A stretch of 64,000 bases of DNA. Source: Bradyrhizobium liaoningense (GTDB lineage Bacteria; Pseudomonadota; Alphaproteobacteria; Rhizobiales; Xanthobacteraceae). The first letter of the stretch is position 1. Each line of letters begins with the position of its first letter. Location: assembly GCF_018130955.1 (NCBI RefSeq), contig NZ_JAFCJM010000009.1, forward strand, positions 62,001 through 126,000, read 5' to 3'. Of the stretch, positions 26,148 to 34,937 are shown piece after piece. Both the position numbers and the translations under genes were made by a program. The notes beneath the pieces were generated by a model. That model searched no databases. It was not told the origin of the DNA and was given only the letters and a program-made list of their open reading frames with translations.

Positions 26148-26247
26148 CGTCATTCCGGGGCGACGCGAAGCGTCGAGCCCGGAATCCATACTCCCGATCG
26201 TGGTTATGGATTCCGGGCTCGCGACTTTGTCGCGCCCCGGAATGACG
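26148..26247. repeat. Intergenic inverted repeat, CGTCATTCCGGGG family, copy A
   Basis: The outer arms CGTCATTCCGGGGCG (26148-26162) and its complement (26233-26247) are perfect. An inner pair built on GAGCCCGGAATCCATA mirrors around the centre. It lies just after the E1 gene. A second full copy is at 27905-28015 and a half-size one at 42738-42772. Confidence 0.85.
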
Positions 26248-26402
26248 GGGGAGAGACCTTGCCACGGCCCCATCGCGCGATCATATTCCGCCGCGTCCGC
26301 CGCAACGCAGGTCAAGCATCGGGGCGGGTTCTACAGCCCGGGGTTTCGTGTCAGGATAACTGCCGAAACGCCCCTCCAATGCTTCAAAACAAGAGGTTCA
26401 CG

Positions 26403-27833
26403 ATGGTCAATCGCATGCAATTCTACATCGACGGCGCCTGGGTCGATCCCGCCGTCAAGAAGTCCATTCCGGTCGTCAATCCGGCGACGGAAGAGCCGAT
26501 GTACGAGATTGCGGTCGGCTCCAAGGCCGACGTTGACAAGGCCGTTGCCGCCGCCAAGCGCGCGTTCGCAACCTACTCCCAGACCAGCCGCGAGGAGCGC
26601 ATCGCGCTGCTCACCAAGGTCATCGAGATCTACAAGGGCCGCATGAAGGAGATCGGCGCCGCCGTCTCCGACGAGATGGGCGCGCCGCTGCCGATGGCAG
26701 AGAAGCTGCAGGCCGGCGCCGGCCTCGGCCACATCATGTCGACGCTCGACGTGCTCAAGAACTATCACTTCGAGGAGCAGATCGGCACCGCGACCGTGCT
26801 GCGCGAGCCGGTCGGCGTCGTCGGCATGATCACGCCCTGGAACTGGCCGCTGAACCAGATCGCCTGCAAGGTCGCGCCCGCGCTCGCCGCCGGCTGCACC
26901 ATGATTTTGAAGCCGTCGGAGTTTACCCCGACGTCCGCGCTGATCTTCGCAGAGATCCTCCATGAAGCCGGCGTGCCGAAGGGCGTGTTCAACCTCATCA
27001 ACGGCCTTGGCCCCGAGGTCGGCGCCGCCATGAGCGAGCACCCCGACATCGACATGATCTCGTTCACCGGCTCGACCCGGGCCGGCGTCGACGTGGCGAA
27101 GCGCGCCGCGCCGACCGTGAAGCGCGTCAGCCAGGAGCTCGGCGGCAAGTCGCCGAACGTCATCCTCGAAGGTGCCGACCTGCAGAAGGCGGTGACCGGC
27201 GGCGTGATGCACATGTTCAACAACTCGGGCCAGTCCTGCAACGCGCCGTCGCGCATGATCGTGCCGCTCTCCAAGATGAAGGAAGTGGCGGCGATCGCGA
27301 AGGCGGTGGCCGACAAGACCAAGGCCGGCGATCCCCGCGGCGAAGGCACCACCATCGGTCCCGTGGTCAACCGCGTCCAGTGGGACAAGATCCAGGCGCT
27401 GATCAAGAAGGGCATCGACGAAGGCGCGACACTCGTTGCCGGCGGCCCGGGCCTGCCCGAGGGCGTCAACAAGGGCTTCTATGTCCGTCCGACCATCTTC
27501 GCCGACGTCACCAACGAGATGACGATCGCGCGCGAGGAGATCTTTGGACCGGTGCTGACCATCATCGGTGCCAAGGACGAAGCCGACGCCGTGCGCATCG
27601 CCAACGATACGCCCTACGGCCTGGCGGGCTACGTCACCGCCGATACCGTCGAGAACGCCAAGAAGGTCGCGCGCCAGATCCGCGCCGGCAACGTCAACCT
27701 GCAGGGCGTGCCGAACGACCGCTCCGCGCCGTTCGGCGGCTACAAGCAGTCCGGCAACGGCCGCGAATGGGGCAAGTACGGCATGGAGGAGTATCTCGAA
27801 GTGAAGGCGGTCGCCGGCTACAACGCGGCGTAA
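26403..27833 (+). CDS. NAD(P)-dependent aldehyde dehydrogenase
   Basis: The product is 476 residues. The catalytic cysteine is C279 (NNSGQSCNAPSR), the general base E245 (SQELGGKSPN), and the transition-state asparagine is in TPWNWP near 147. The C-terminal region FGPVLTI and SPFGGYK-like (APFGGYKQSGNG) motifs are intact. It oxidises an aldehyde to an acid; the specific aldehyde is unknown. It is a single-gene unit with an inverted repeat upstream and a strong terminator downstream. Confidence 0.94.
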   Translation: MVNRMQFYIDGAWVDPAVKKSIPVVNPATEEPMYEIAVGSKADVDKAVAAAKRAFATYSQTSREERIALLTKVIEIYKGRMKEIGAAVSDEMGAPLPMAEKLQAGAGLGHIMSTLDVLKNYHFEEQIGTATVLREPVGVVGMITPWNWPLNQIACKVAPALAAGCTMILKPSEFTPTSALIFAEILHEAGVPKGVFNLINGLGPEVGAAMSEHPDIDMISFTGSTRAGVDVAKRAAPTVKRVSQELGGKSPNVILEGADLQKAVTGGVMHMFNNSGQSCNAPSRMIVPLSKMKEVAAIAKAVADKTKAGDPRGEGTTIGPVVNRVQWDKIQALIKKGIDEGATLVAGGPGLPEGVNKGFYVRPTIFADVTNEMTIAREEIFGPVLTIIGAKDEADAVRIANDTPYGLAGYVTADTVENAKKVARQIRAGNVNLQGVPNDRSAPFGGYKQSGNGREWGKYGMEEYLEVKAVAGYNAA

Positions 27834-27857
27834 GTTTTCATCGCCGGAACAAACATC

Positions 27858-27889
27858 ACGCCGGAGCGGAAGATCGCTCCGGCGTTTTT
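27858..27889 (+). terminator. Rho-independent terminator of the aldehyde dehydrogenase gene
   Basis: An 11-bp stem ACGCCGGAGCG/CGCTCCGGCGT with loop GAAGAT ends in TTTTT, 25 bp after the stop codon. This is a textbook intrinsic terminator. Confidence 0.93.
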
Positions 27890-27904
27890 GTTTCGCCTCT
27901 CTCT

Positions 27905-28015
27905 CGTCATTCCGGGGCGTCGCGAAAGCGACGAGCCCGGAATCCATTTGGCCGCTGAGTCTGCCGCTTGATGGATTCCGGGCTCGCGCCGAAGACGGCG
28001 CGCCCCGGAATGACG
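27905..28015. repeat. Intergenic inverted repeat, CGTCATTCCGGGG family, copy B
   Basis: It has the same outer arms as the copy at 26148-26247 and the same inner CCCGGAATCCAT / ATGGATTCCGGG arms, with a different centre. It lies between the convergent aldehyde dehydrogenase and lactonase genes. Confidence 0.85.
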
Positions 28016-28017
28016 GC

Positions 28018-28050
28018 GAGGAGAGGAGAGGAGAGGAGAGGAGAGGAGAG
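28018..28050. repeat. Pentanucleotide tandem repeat (GAGGA)n
   Basis: About 6.6 copies of the 5-base unit GAGGA run directly up to the stop codon of the minus-strand lactonase gene (28052). It is a simple-sequence tract likely to vary in copy number between strains. Confidence 0.9.
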
Positions 28051-28051
28051 A

Positions 28052-29020
28052 CTATCCCCCCAGCGCGCCCTGCGTGTTCACATATAGCGCGTAGATCGAC
28101 TGGCTCGCCGCCATGAACAGGCGGTTGCGCTTGACCCCGCCGAAGCAGAGATTGGCGCAGCGCTCGGGCAGCGCGATGCGGCCGATCATGACGCCGTCGG
28201 GCGCGAACACCACGACGCCATCGAGCTCGGGATCGCCCATGCCCCAGCCGCACCAGAGATTGCCGTCGATGTCGCAGCGCATGCCGTCGGGCGTGCCGGG
28301 ACCCGCGTCGATGAAGACGCGCTTGTTTGAAATCGTGGTGCCGTCGGCCGAGACGTCATAGGCGAGGATTTTTCGGTTCGGCACGCCGCGGGATTCGACG
28401 ACATAGAGGATCTTCTCGTCGGGCGAGAAGCACAGCCCGTTCGGCCCCAGCACGCCTTCGGCGACGATGCTCGCCTTGCCGCTCGCGGGATCGAGCCGGT
28501 AGACATTCGGTTCGATCTCGGGCTCCGCCTTGTAGCCCTCGTAATTGCCGAGTAGGCCGAAGGTCGGATCGGTGAACCAGATCGCGCCGTCGGATTTCAC
28601 CACCACGTCATTCGGCGAGTTCAGCCGCTTGCCGCCGAAGGACTCCATCAGCACCGTGATCGAGCCGTCATATTCGGTGCGCACCACGCGGCGGCCGCCA
28701 TGCTCGCAGGTGATCAGCCGGCCCTGGCGATCACGCGTATTGCCGTTGGCGAAATTGGAAGGCTTTCGGAACACGCTGACCGCGCCGGTCTCCTCCTCCC
28801 ATTTGATGATGCGCTGGTTCGGGATGTCGCTGCACAAGAGATAGCGCCCGTCGCCGAACCACACTGGCCCCTCGGCCCAGCGCAGGCCGGTGGCGAGCCG
28901 CTCCACGGCCGAGAGTTTCAGCCAGTATTTTTCGAAGCGCGGATCGAGTGCATGAATTGCCGGATCGGGGTAATAGGCCGCCGGCCGCCAGCCTTGAGTG
29001 TGGGACGATGCATCGTTCAT
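28052..29020 (-). CDS. SMP-30/gluconolactonase-family lactonase
   Basis: The product is 322 residues, a six-bladed propeller. Likely divalent-metal ligands are the E of WAEGPVWF near 48, the N of NSPNDVVV near 130, the N of GPNGLCFSPDE near 193 and the D of TPDGMRCDIDGN near 243. The family hydrolyses aldono- or aldarolactones. It is divergent from a uronate dehydrogenase-like gene (91 bp gap), whose product would be an aldarolactone, so the two fit as consecutive steps. A second family member is at 19148. Confidence 0.88.
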   Translation of the reverse strand: MNDASSHTQGWRPAAYYPDPAIHALDPRFEKYWLKLSAVERLATGLRWAEGPVWFGDGRYLLCSDIPNQRIIKWEEETGAVSVFRKPSNFANGNTRDRQGRLITCEHGGRRVVRTEYDGSITVLMESFGGKRLNSPNDVVVKSDGAIWFTDPTFGLLGNYEGYKAEPEIEPNVYRLDPASGKASIVAEGVLGPNGLCFSPDEKILYVVESRGVPNRKILAYDVSADGTTISNKRVFIDAGPGTPDGMRCDIDGNLWCGWGMGDPELDGVVVFAPDGVMIGRIALPERCANLCFGGVKRNRLFMAASQSIYALYVNTQGALGG

Positions 29021-29111
29021 GCGCGGTTCTCGTTGTTGCGTTCCCTCTGGACAAATCTGCTATCATTAGAGACATGTGACCGCAAATCGTTCGCTACTCA
29101 TGAGGGAAGAC

Positions 29112-29936
29112 ATGCCGCGTATTCTGATGACGGGAGCTTCGGGCGGAATCGGCACGAGCCTGCGAAAACTGCTGCCGCCGATTTATCCGGACCTCGTATT
29201 GTCGGACATCAAGCCGCCGGCCGATCTCGGCAAGGGCGAGACGTTCAAGGCGGCCGACCTGTCCGACCTCGCGCAGTGCGAGGCGATCTGCGAGGGCGTC
29301 GACGGTATTTTGCATTTCGGCGGCTATTCGGTCGAAGGCCCCTGGGACGACATTTTGCAAGCCAATATCATCGGCGGCTACAATCTGTTCGAGGCGGCGC
29401 GCAAGAAGGGCGTCAAGCGCGTCGTCTTCGCCTCGTCCAATCATGCTGTCGGCTTCTATCCGCGCCACCACAAGATCGGCACCGACGTCACCGCGCGCCC
29501 CGACAGCCGCTACGGCGTCAGCAAGGTGTTCGGCGAGGCGGTCGGCGCGCTCTATGCCGACAAGCACGGGCTGAAGGTCACGTGCCTGCGCATCGGCAAT
29601 TTCGGCGAAAAACCGCTCGACCAGCGCCGGCTCGCGATCTGGCTCAAGCCGGAGGACCTCGTGCAGCTCTGCCGCATCGGGCTCGAGCATCCCGACGTCC
29701 ATTTCGAGATCTTCTACGGCGCCTCCTTCAACGAGCGCGCCTGGTGGGACAATCACCGCGCCTACGAATTCGGCTATCGCCCCACAGGCCGCGCCGAGGA
29801 CTTTTGGCAGCATGCGATGGACGAGCAGGCCAAGCTCAAGCCCGACCCGGTCGGCGACCACTACCAGGGCGGCACATTCTGCAGCATCGAGTTCGATGCC
29901 GGCAACAGCCGCATCATCGACTGGACCAAGCGCTAG
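29112..29936 (+). CDS. udh: NAD-dependent epimerase/dehydrogenase, probably uronate dehydrogenase
   Basis: The product is 274 residues, close to Agrobacterium uronate dehydrogenase (about 265). Short-chain dehydrogenase features: TGASGGIGTSL at 7-17, a serine/asparagine site ASSNHAVGFY near 108-116, catalytic Y134 and K138 (YGVSK). Udh oxidises galacturonate or glucuronate to the aldaro-1,4-lactone. Neighbours support this: a lactonase is divergent and a sugar-acid dehydratase lies downstream. GAGGGAAG precedes ATG 29112; ATG 29100 is an alternative. Confidence 0.78.
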   Translation: MPRILMTGASGGIGTSLRKLLPPIYPDLVLSDIKPPADLGKGETFKAADLSDLAQCEAICEGVDGILHFGGYSVEGPWDDILQANIIGGYNLFEAARKKGVKRVVFASSNHAVGFYPRHHKIGTDVTARPDSRYGVSKVFGEAVGALYADKHGLKVTCLRIGNFGEKPLDQRRLAIWLKPEDLVQLCRIGLEHPDVHFEIFYGASFNERAWWDNHRAYEFGYRPTGRAEDFWQHAMDEQAKLKPDPVGDHYQGGTFCSIEFDAGNSRIIDWTKR

Positions 29937-30057
29937 CCGCACTGCGACGGCTGCGCCCTTCCGGTGGGCCGTCACGTCTGCAATGATGAAGGTCAATGCG
30001 GCGGGGGACGATTCATCGTACCCGCGCTGCTGCAATTGCAATCCAGGGAGCACGCTC

Positions 30058-31146
30058 ATGAAACGCCGCACATTCCTCAAGGGCAGCGCCTTCGCCGGCG
30101 CGACGACGCTGATCGCGGCCCCCGCAATCGCGCAAGGCGCGCCTGAGATCAAATGGCGCCTGACCTCGAGCTTCCCGAAATCGCTCGACACCATCTTTGG
30201 CACGGCGCAGACCTTTGCGAAGTATGTTGCCGAGGCCACCGACAACAAATTCCAGATTCAGACCTTTGCGGCCGGCGAGATCGTGCCGGGCCTGCAGGCG
30301 CTCGATGCAGTGAGCTCCGCGACCGTCGAGATCGCGCAGACGCCGCTGTATTTCTACATTGGCAAGGAGCCGGCGCTGGCCTACGCGACCGGCGCGCCGT
30401 TCGGCATGAACCACCGGCACCAGCACTCCTGGTGGTCGTTCGGCGGCGGAGCCGATCTCTGCAACGAGGCGCTAAAACCCTTCAAGGCGCACGCCATCCT
30501 GTGCGGCAACTCCGGCACGCAGATGGGCGGCTGGTTCCGCAAGGAGATCAAGACCGTCGAGGATCTCAACGGGCTCAAATTCCGCATCGCCGGCATGGGC
30601 GGCCATGTGCTCGCAAAGCTGGGCATCGTGCCGCAGCAGATCGCCGGCGGCGACGTCTATGCGGCGCTCGACAAGGGCTCGATCGACGCCGCGGAATTCG
30701 TCGGTCCCTATGACGACGAGAAACTCGGCTTCTACAAGGTTGCGAAGTACTACTACTTCCCTGGCTGGTGGGAAGGCGGCGCCATGCTGCACATGGTCGT
30801 CAACGACGAGAAGTGGAACGCGCTTCCCAAGCAGTACCAGGCGATCCTCAACCAGGCCGGTGCCGCAGCAGGCGCCTGGATGATCGAAAAATACGACAGC
30901 GTGAATCCCGCGGCGCTCAAGCGGCTCATCGCCGGCGGCGCGGAGCTGCGCGCATTCCCGCAACCGGTCATGGAAGCCAGCTACAAGGCGACGCAGGACT
31001 ATTTGAACGAGATCGCCGAGAAGAGCCCGCTGTTCAAGAAGACCAAGGAGAGCCACGACGCCTACATGAAGGAAGTGCTCTTCTATACGCAGATCGCGGA
31101 GAACTATTACGACAATTATCTGCTCAGCAAGGCGCGCAAGGGCTAA
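30058..31146 (+). CDS. TRAP transporter solute-binding protein, twin-arginine exported, without its own permease
   Basis: The product is 362 residues with a twin-arginine leader (MKRRTFLKGSAFAG, cleavage after AIAQ). The family trait is visible in FRIAGMGGHVLAKLGIVPQQIAGGDVYAALDKG around residues 175-208, given here only as a region. It belongs to the larger DctP subgroup that includes proteins for keto acids and similar anions. No dctQM follows it; the next gene is a convergent GntR regulator whose stop overlaps this one by 4 bp. It may share the permease at 34938-36859. Confidence 0.85.
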   Translation: MKRRTFLKGSAFAGATTLIAAPAIAQGAPEIKWRLTSSFPKSLDTIFGTAQTFAKYVAEATDNKFQIQTFAAGEIVPGLQALDAVSSATVEIAQTPLYFYIGKEPALAYATGAPFGMNHRHQHSWWSFGGGADLCNEALKPFKAHAILCGNSGTQMGGWFRKEIKTVEDLNGLKFRIAGMGGHVLAKLGIVPQQIAGGDVYAALDKGSIDAAEFVGPYDDEKLGFYKVAKYYYFPGWWEGGAMLHMVVNDEKWNALPKQYQAILNQAGAAAGAWMIEKYDSVNPAALKRLIAGGAELRAFPQPVMEASYKATQDYLNEIAEKSPLFKKTKESHDAYMKEVLFYTQIAENYYDNYLLSKARKG

Positions 31147-31829
31147 CGCCCGGCCTCATCGCCCGCGATCCGCGCCAGATAGTCCGACTTGCTGAACTGC
31201 ATGTGGTCGACGCAGAGCTGCGCCAGCGCCCAGCTATCGCGGCCCTTCAACAGCTCGATCATCAATTCGTGCTGACGGCGCGACTGCGCGAGGCCCTCGC
31301 GGTCGGCGAGGTTTTTTGCGCGCATCGGCAGCGTCAGGTTCATGTAGTCCTGCAGCGAGCGCACCAGATAGGGATTGCCGCAGGCTGCAAACAGCGCGAC
31401 GTGGAAGGCGTCGTTGGTTTCGTGGATGCCGCGCAAATCGTGCGCGTCGGCCCTGGCGCAATATTGCCGCTGCAACTCGCTGAGCTCGTCGATCAGGCTC
31501 TGCGGCGCGGGCAGCGGAATCATCAGCGCGGCCTGCCGCGTCAGCATCTCGCGGACCTCGTAGATCTGCCGCACCTCCTCGGCTGAATAGAACCGTACGG
31601 TGGCGCCGACGTTCTTCTCGCGACGGACGATGCCGCGCCGTTCCGCCTCCACCAGCGCCTGGCGCACGAAATGGCGCGAGGTGCCGTAGCGCGACATCAG
31701 CGCGTCCTCGGTCAGCCGTGCCGCCGGCGCGAAGCGGCCGAAGATGATGTCTTCCTCCAGCCGGCCGACCACGTCATCCGGGTCGTCCCGCCGGAGGGGC
31801 GGCATTTCGGCGCCTGAAGTATCGGCCAT
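31143..31829 (-). CDS. GntR-family transcriptional regulator (FCD subfamily)
   Basis: The product is 228 residues: winged helix-turn-helix at about 20-80 (LTEDALMSRYGTSRHFVRQAL) and an all-helical FCD ligand domain from about 90, with metal-binding histidines plausible in ETNDAFHVALF. FCD regulators commonly sense sugar acids or other organic acids. It is divergent from the IlvD/Edd-type dehydratase gene, and two matching dyads lie in the gap, so it probably represses both itself and the sugar-acid genes. Confidence 0.9.
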   Translation of the reverse strand: MADTSGAEMPPLRRDDPDDVVGRLEEDIIFGRFAPAARLTEDALMSRYGTSRHFVRQALVEAERRGIVRREKNVGATVRFYSAEEVRQIYEVREMLTRQAALMIPLPAPQSLIDELSELQRQYCARADAHDLRGIHETNDAFHVALFAACGNPYLVRSLQDYMNLTLPMRAKNLADREGLAQSRRQHELMIELLKGRDSWALAQLCVDHMQFSKSDYLARIAGDEAGR

Positions 31830-31895
31830 CCCTTCGCCTCCCGGCCCGTAAGGGTCCCAGGGTCCCGTCGCTTCTGTGGAGCAGGGAAGGGAGAG

Positions 31896-31970
31896 ATTGT
31901 CAATAATCTGGGCGGAATGGATGCGTGTTCGGGCCGGATTTGCGCAGTGGCCTAGAGTGTTATTGACAAT
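31896..31970. promoter_or_regulatory. Paired GntR operators covering divergent promoters
   Basis: ATTGTCAAT at 31896-31904 and ATTGACAAT at 31962-31970 are 9-bp palindromes in inverted orientation, within longer matching arms (GATTGTCAATAA and its complement). Each contains a TTGACA -35 box: at 31898-31903 on the minus strand for the regulator, and at 31963-31968 on the plus strand for the dehydratase gene. Binding at each site would block the -35 region. Confidence 0.68.
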
Positions 31971-32017
31971 CTGGGGGCAGTCTGTACGACAATGGTAACC
32001 GGGAATGGAGTGGCACG

Positions 32018-33736
32018 ATGTCGAGCGGCTTGCGCAAAGGGCTGACCAGCTACGGCGACGCCGGATTCTCGCTGTTCCTGCGAAAAGCCTTCATCAAGGC
32101 CATGGGCTATTCCGACGATGCGCTGGAGCGTCCGATCGTCGGCATCACCAACACCTATAGCGATTACAATCCCTGCCACGGCAACGTCCCCCAGATCATC
32201 GAGGCCGCCAAGCGCGGCGTGATGCTGTCGGGTGCGATGCCGTTCGTGTTTCCGACCATCTCGATCGCCGAGAGCTTTGCGCATCCGACCTCGATGTATC
32301 TGCGCAATCTTATGGCGATGGACACCGAGGAGATGATCCGGGCCCAGCCGATGGATTCGGTGATCGTGATCGGCGGCTGCGACAAGACGCTGCCCGCGCA
32401 GGTCATGGCGGCCATCAGCGCCGACCTTCCGACGGTTGTCATCCCGGTGGGACCGATGGTGGTCGGCCATCACAAGGGCGAGGTGCTGGGGGCCTGCACC
32501 GATTGCCGCAGACTCTGGGCAAAATATCGCGCTGGCGACATCGACGACGCCGAGATCGAGGCCGTCAACGGCCGCCTCGCGCCATCGGTCGGCACCTGCA
32601 TGGTGATGGGCACGGCATCCACCATGGCCTGCATGATCGAGGCGATGGGCCTGTCGCTGCCGATGAGCGCGACGATTCCCGCGCCGCATGCCGAGCGTTT
32701 CCGCCTGGCGGAGGCCAGCGGCAAGGTCGCGGCCGAGATGGCCAAGGCGAAGGGGCCGAAGCCGAGCGAATTGCTGACGCCGGCGTCGTTCAGGAATGCG
32801 CAGGTCGTGCTGCAGGCGATCGGCGGCTCGACCAATGGTCTGATCCATCTGACGGCGATGGCGCATCGCTCGCCGCACCGGCTCGATCTCGAAGCCTTTG
32901 ACCAACTCGGTCGTGAGGTGCCCGTGCTGGTCGATCTCAAGCCGTCCGGCGAGCACTACATGGAGCATTTCCATCACGCCGGCGGCGTGCCGAAGCTGCT
33001 GGCGCAGCTCGGCGACCTCGTCGATCTCGATGCGAAGACCATCACCGGGCAGACGCTGCGTGACGTCGTTGCTGGCGCCGAGGAGGTGCCGGGCCAGGAC
33101 GCGATCCGCCCGCGCGACAATCCGATCAACGCCGAAGGCGGTCTCGCCATTCTGCACGGCAATCTCGCGCCGCGCGGCGCCGTCATCAAGCAGTCTGCTG
33201 CGAGCCCGAAACTGTTGCAGCACACGGGGCGCGCGGTGGTGTTCGAATCCGTCGAGGACATGACGCTACGGGTCGACGATCCCGATCTCGACGTCACCGC
33301 CGACGATGTACTGGTGCTGCGCAATGCGGGACCGAAGGGCGCGCCGGGCATGCCCGAGGCCGGCTACCTGCCGATCCCGAAAAAGCTCGCGCGCGGCGGC
33401 ACCAAGGACATGGTGCGCATTTCCGATGCGCGCATGAGCGGCACCGCCTTCGGCACCATCGTGCTTCACATCACGCCGGAGTCCGCCGTCGGTGGACCAC
33501 TGGCGCTGGTGAAGAACGGCGACATGATCCGGCTCGATGTCGCAAAGCGCAGCATCGAGCTTCTGGTCGATGTGGCTGAACTGGAGCGGCGGCGGGCCGC
33601 GCTGAAGCCCGTTGCAACGCCCGAGGAGGCCAGGCGCGGCTATGCCTGGCTGTTCAACGAGACCATCCTGCAGGCCGACGAAGGCTGCGATTTCGATTTC
33701 ATGCAGAGGACTGGCAAGAGCACTGAGAAGGGGTGA
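32018..33736 (+). CDS. IlvD/Edd-family dehydratase, probably sugar-acid (e.g. arabonate-type) dehydratase
   Basis: The product is 572 residues. The three cysteines that hold the iron-sulfur cluster in this family are C53 (NPCHGN), C121 (GGCDKTLPA) and C194 (GTCMVMGTAST). The family includes dihydroxyacid dehydratase, 6-phosphogluconate dehydratase and pentonate dehydratases. Linkage to a GntR regulator, uronate dehydrogenase-like protein, lactonase and TRAP importer makes an aldonic or aldaric acid the likely substrate rather than the isoleucine/valine intermediate. A GntR-controlled promoter precedes it. Confidence 0.85.
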   Translation: MSSGLRKGLTSYGDAGFSLFLRKAFIKAMGYSDDALERPIVGITNTYSDYNPCHGNVPQIIEAAKRGVMLSGAMPFVFPTISIAESFAHPTSMYLRNLMAMDTEEMIRAQPMDSVIVIGGCDKTLPAQVMAAISADLPTVVIPVGPMVVGHHKGEVLGACTDCRRLWAKYRAGDIDDAEIEAVNGRLAPSVGTCMVMGTASTMACMIEAMGLSLPMSATIPAPHAERFRLAEASGKVAAEMAKAKGPKPSELLTPASFRNAQVVLQAIGGSTNGLIHLTAMAHRSPHRLDLEAFDQLGREVPVLVDLKPSGEHYMEHFHHAGGVPKLLAQLGDLVDLDAKTITGQTLRDVVAGAEEVPGQDAIRPRDNPINAEGGLAILHGNLAPRGAVIKQSAASPKLLQHTGRAVVFESVEDMTLRVDDPDLDVTADDVLVLRNAGPKGAPGMPEAGYLPIPKKLARGGTKDMVRISDARMSGTAFGTIVLHITPESAVGGPLALVKNGDMIRLDVAKRSIELLVDVAELERRRAALKPVATPEEARRGYAWLFNETILQADEGCDFDFMQRTGKSTEKG

Positions 33737-33797
33737 CCAACCACCCGCGACGACGTTCAGACCGATAAAGCGGCGAACATAAAAACAGGGGGAAACG

Positions 33798-34805
33798 ATG
33801 ATTGCACGATCCAAGCCGAGATTCTTACAGGGGCTGGCGGCAACGGCGGCCGTTCTCTTCGTCACGGGCGCATCGGCGCAAGAGGTGAAGCATTATCGCT
33901 TCGCCTACGACCAGCCGCGCAACACCGGATATTCCATCGCCGGCGACCTCTTTGCTGAAAAGCTCAAGGAATTGAGCAAGGGCACGATGATCATCGACCA
34001 GTACCCCGGCGCCCAGCTCGGCCAGGAGCCGCAGGTGCTTCAGCTCGTGAAGGCGGGCGATGTCGAATTCGCCATCATCTCCTCGGCCAACACCGCGACG
34101 ATCTCGCCGCAGGCCGGCGTGATGTCGCTGCACTTCCTGTTCCGCGACGAAAACCACGTCGTCAAGGGGCTGGCCGATCCCCGCGTGTTCGAGGCGCTCA
34201 AGACCATGATCGACGAGACCACGCAGGGCCTGCACGTGATCGCGACGGGCTCGCAGGGCGTGCGGCACATGTACTCTAAGCGGGAGGTTCACAACGTCGG
34301 CGACATCAAGGGATTGAAGGTGCGCGTGCAGGCGACCGCGACCGAGGACACCATGTTCCCGGCCTACGGCGCCCAGACCGTGCACATGCCTTTCGGCAGC
34401 GTCTACACGTCTCTGCAAACCGGCGTCGTCGATGTCGCCGAGAACAGCATCAACGTCTATCTCGTCAACAAGCACTACGAGGTGGCGCCGGTTCTGAACA
34501 TCACCGAGCACGAGGCCAACAACGCGCTGGTCTTCATCTCCGACAAGCTCTGGCAAAGCCTGACGCCGGAGCAAAAGGGCTGGGTGCAGGCTGCGGGCGC
34601 CGAGATCAGCTCCAAGGAGCCGCAGAAGGCGTTCGATCTCGAACGGACGGCGGCCGACAAGCTGAAGAAGATGGGCGTCAAGATCGTTGATAACGTCGAC
34701 AAGAAGAGTTTTACGACGATCGCCGATCCCTATCTCGACAAGCTCGCCAAGGACCTCGGCCCGCACGCGGTGAAGATCAAGGATCTGATCCGGTCGGTCA
34801 ACTAG
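33798..34805 (+). CDS. dctP: TRAP transporter solute-binding protein (DctP family)
   Basis: The product is 335 residues with a Sec signal peptide (about 1-27, cleavage after GASA). Conserved DctP features include the arginine segment GLKVRVQATAT near 173 and MPFGSVYTSLQTGVVDVAENS near 200, where a conserved arginine and asparagine usually bind the carboxylate. It captures an organic acid in the periplasm for the DctQM permease encoded just downstream. AGGGGGA lies before ATG 33798. Confidence 0.92.
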   Translation: MIARSKPRFLQGLAATAAVLFVTGASAQEVKHYRFAYDQPRNTGYSIAGDLFAEKLKELSKGTMIIDQYPGAQLGQEPQVLQLVKAGDVEFAIISSANTATISPQAGVMSLHFLFRDENHVVKGLADPRVFEALKTMIDETTQGLHVIATGSQGVRHMYSKREVHNVGDIKGLKVRVQATATEDTMFPAYGAQTVHMPFGSVYTSLQTGVVDVAENSINVYLVNKHYEVAPVLNITEHEANNALVFISDKLWQSLTPEQKGWVQAAGAEISSKEPQKAFDLERTAADKLKKMGVKIVDNVDKKSFTTIADPYLDKLAKDLGPHAVKIKDLIRSVN

Positions 34806-34818
34806 ACCCCATCTCAGT

Positions 34819-34908
34819 CGTCATGCCCGGGCTTGACCCGGGCATCCACGTTCTTCCTTTCCGGCCGCGCCAGAGACGTGGATGGCCGGGACAAGCCCGG
34901 CCATGACG
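34819..34908. repeat. Intergenic inverted repeat, CGTCATGCCCGGGC family, copy C
   Basis: The ends CGTCATGCCCGGGCTTG and CAAGCCCGGCCATGACG are inverted, with inner ATCCACG / CGTGGAT arms. The same element is at 43565-43653. When translated it yields GLVPAIHV and DKPGHD, which can wrongly extend neighbouring genes, here the N-terminus of dctQ. Confidence 0.85.
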
Positions 34909-34937
34909 GAGACCGGGGGATCGCGGAGCGCGCGCAA

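Noticed and set aside
28018..28050. Possible CRISPR-like repeat
   Set aside because: It is a 5-base tandem unit without spacers or cas genes.
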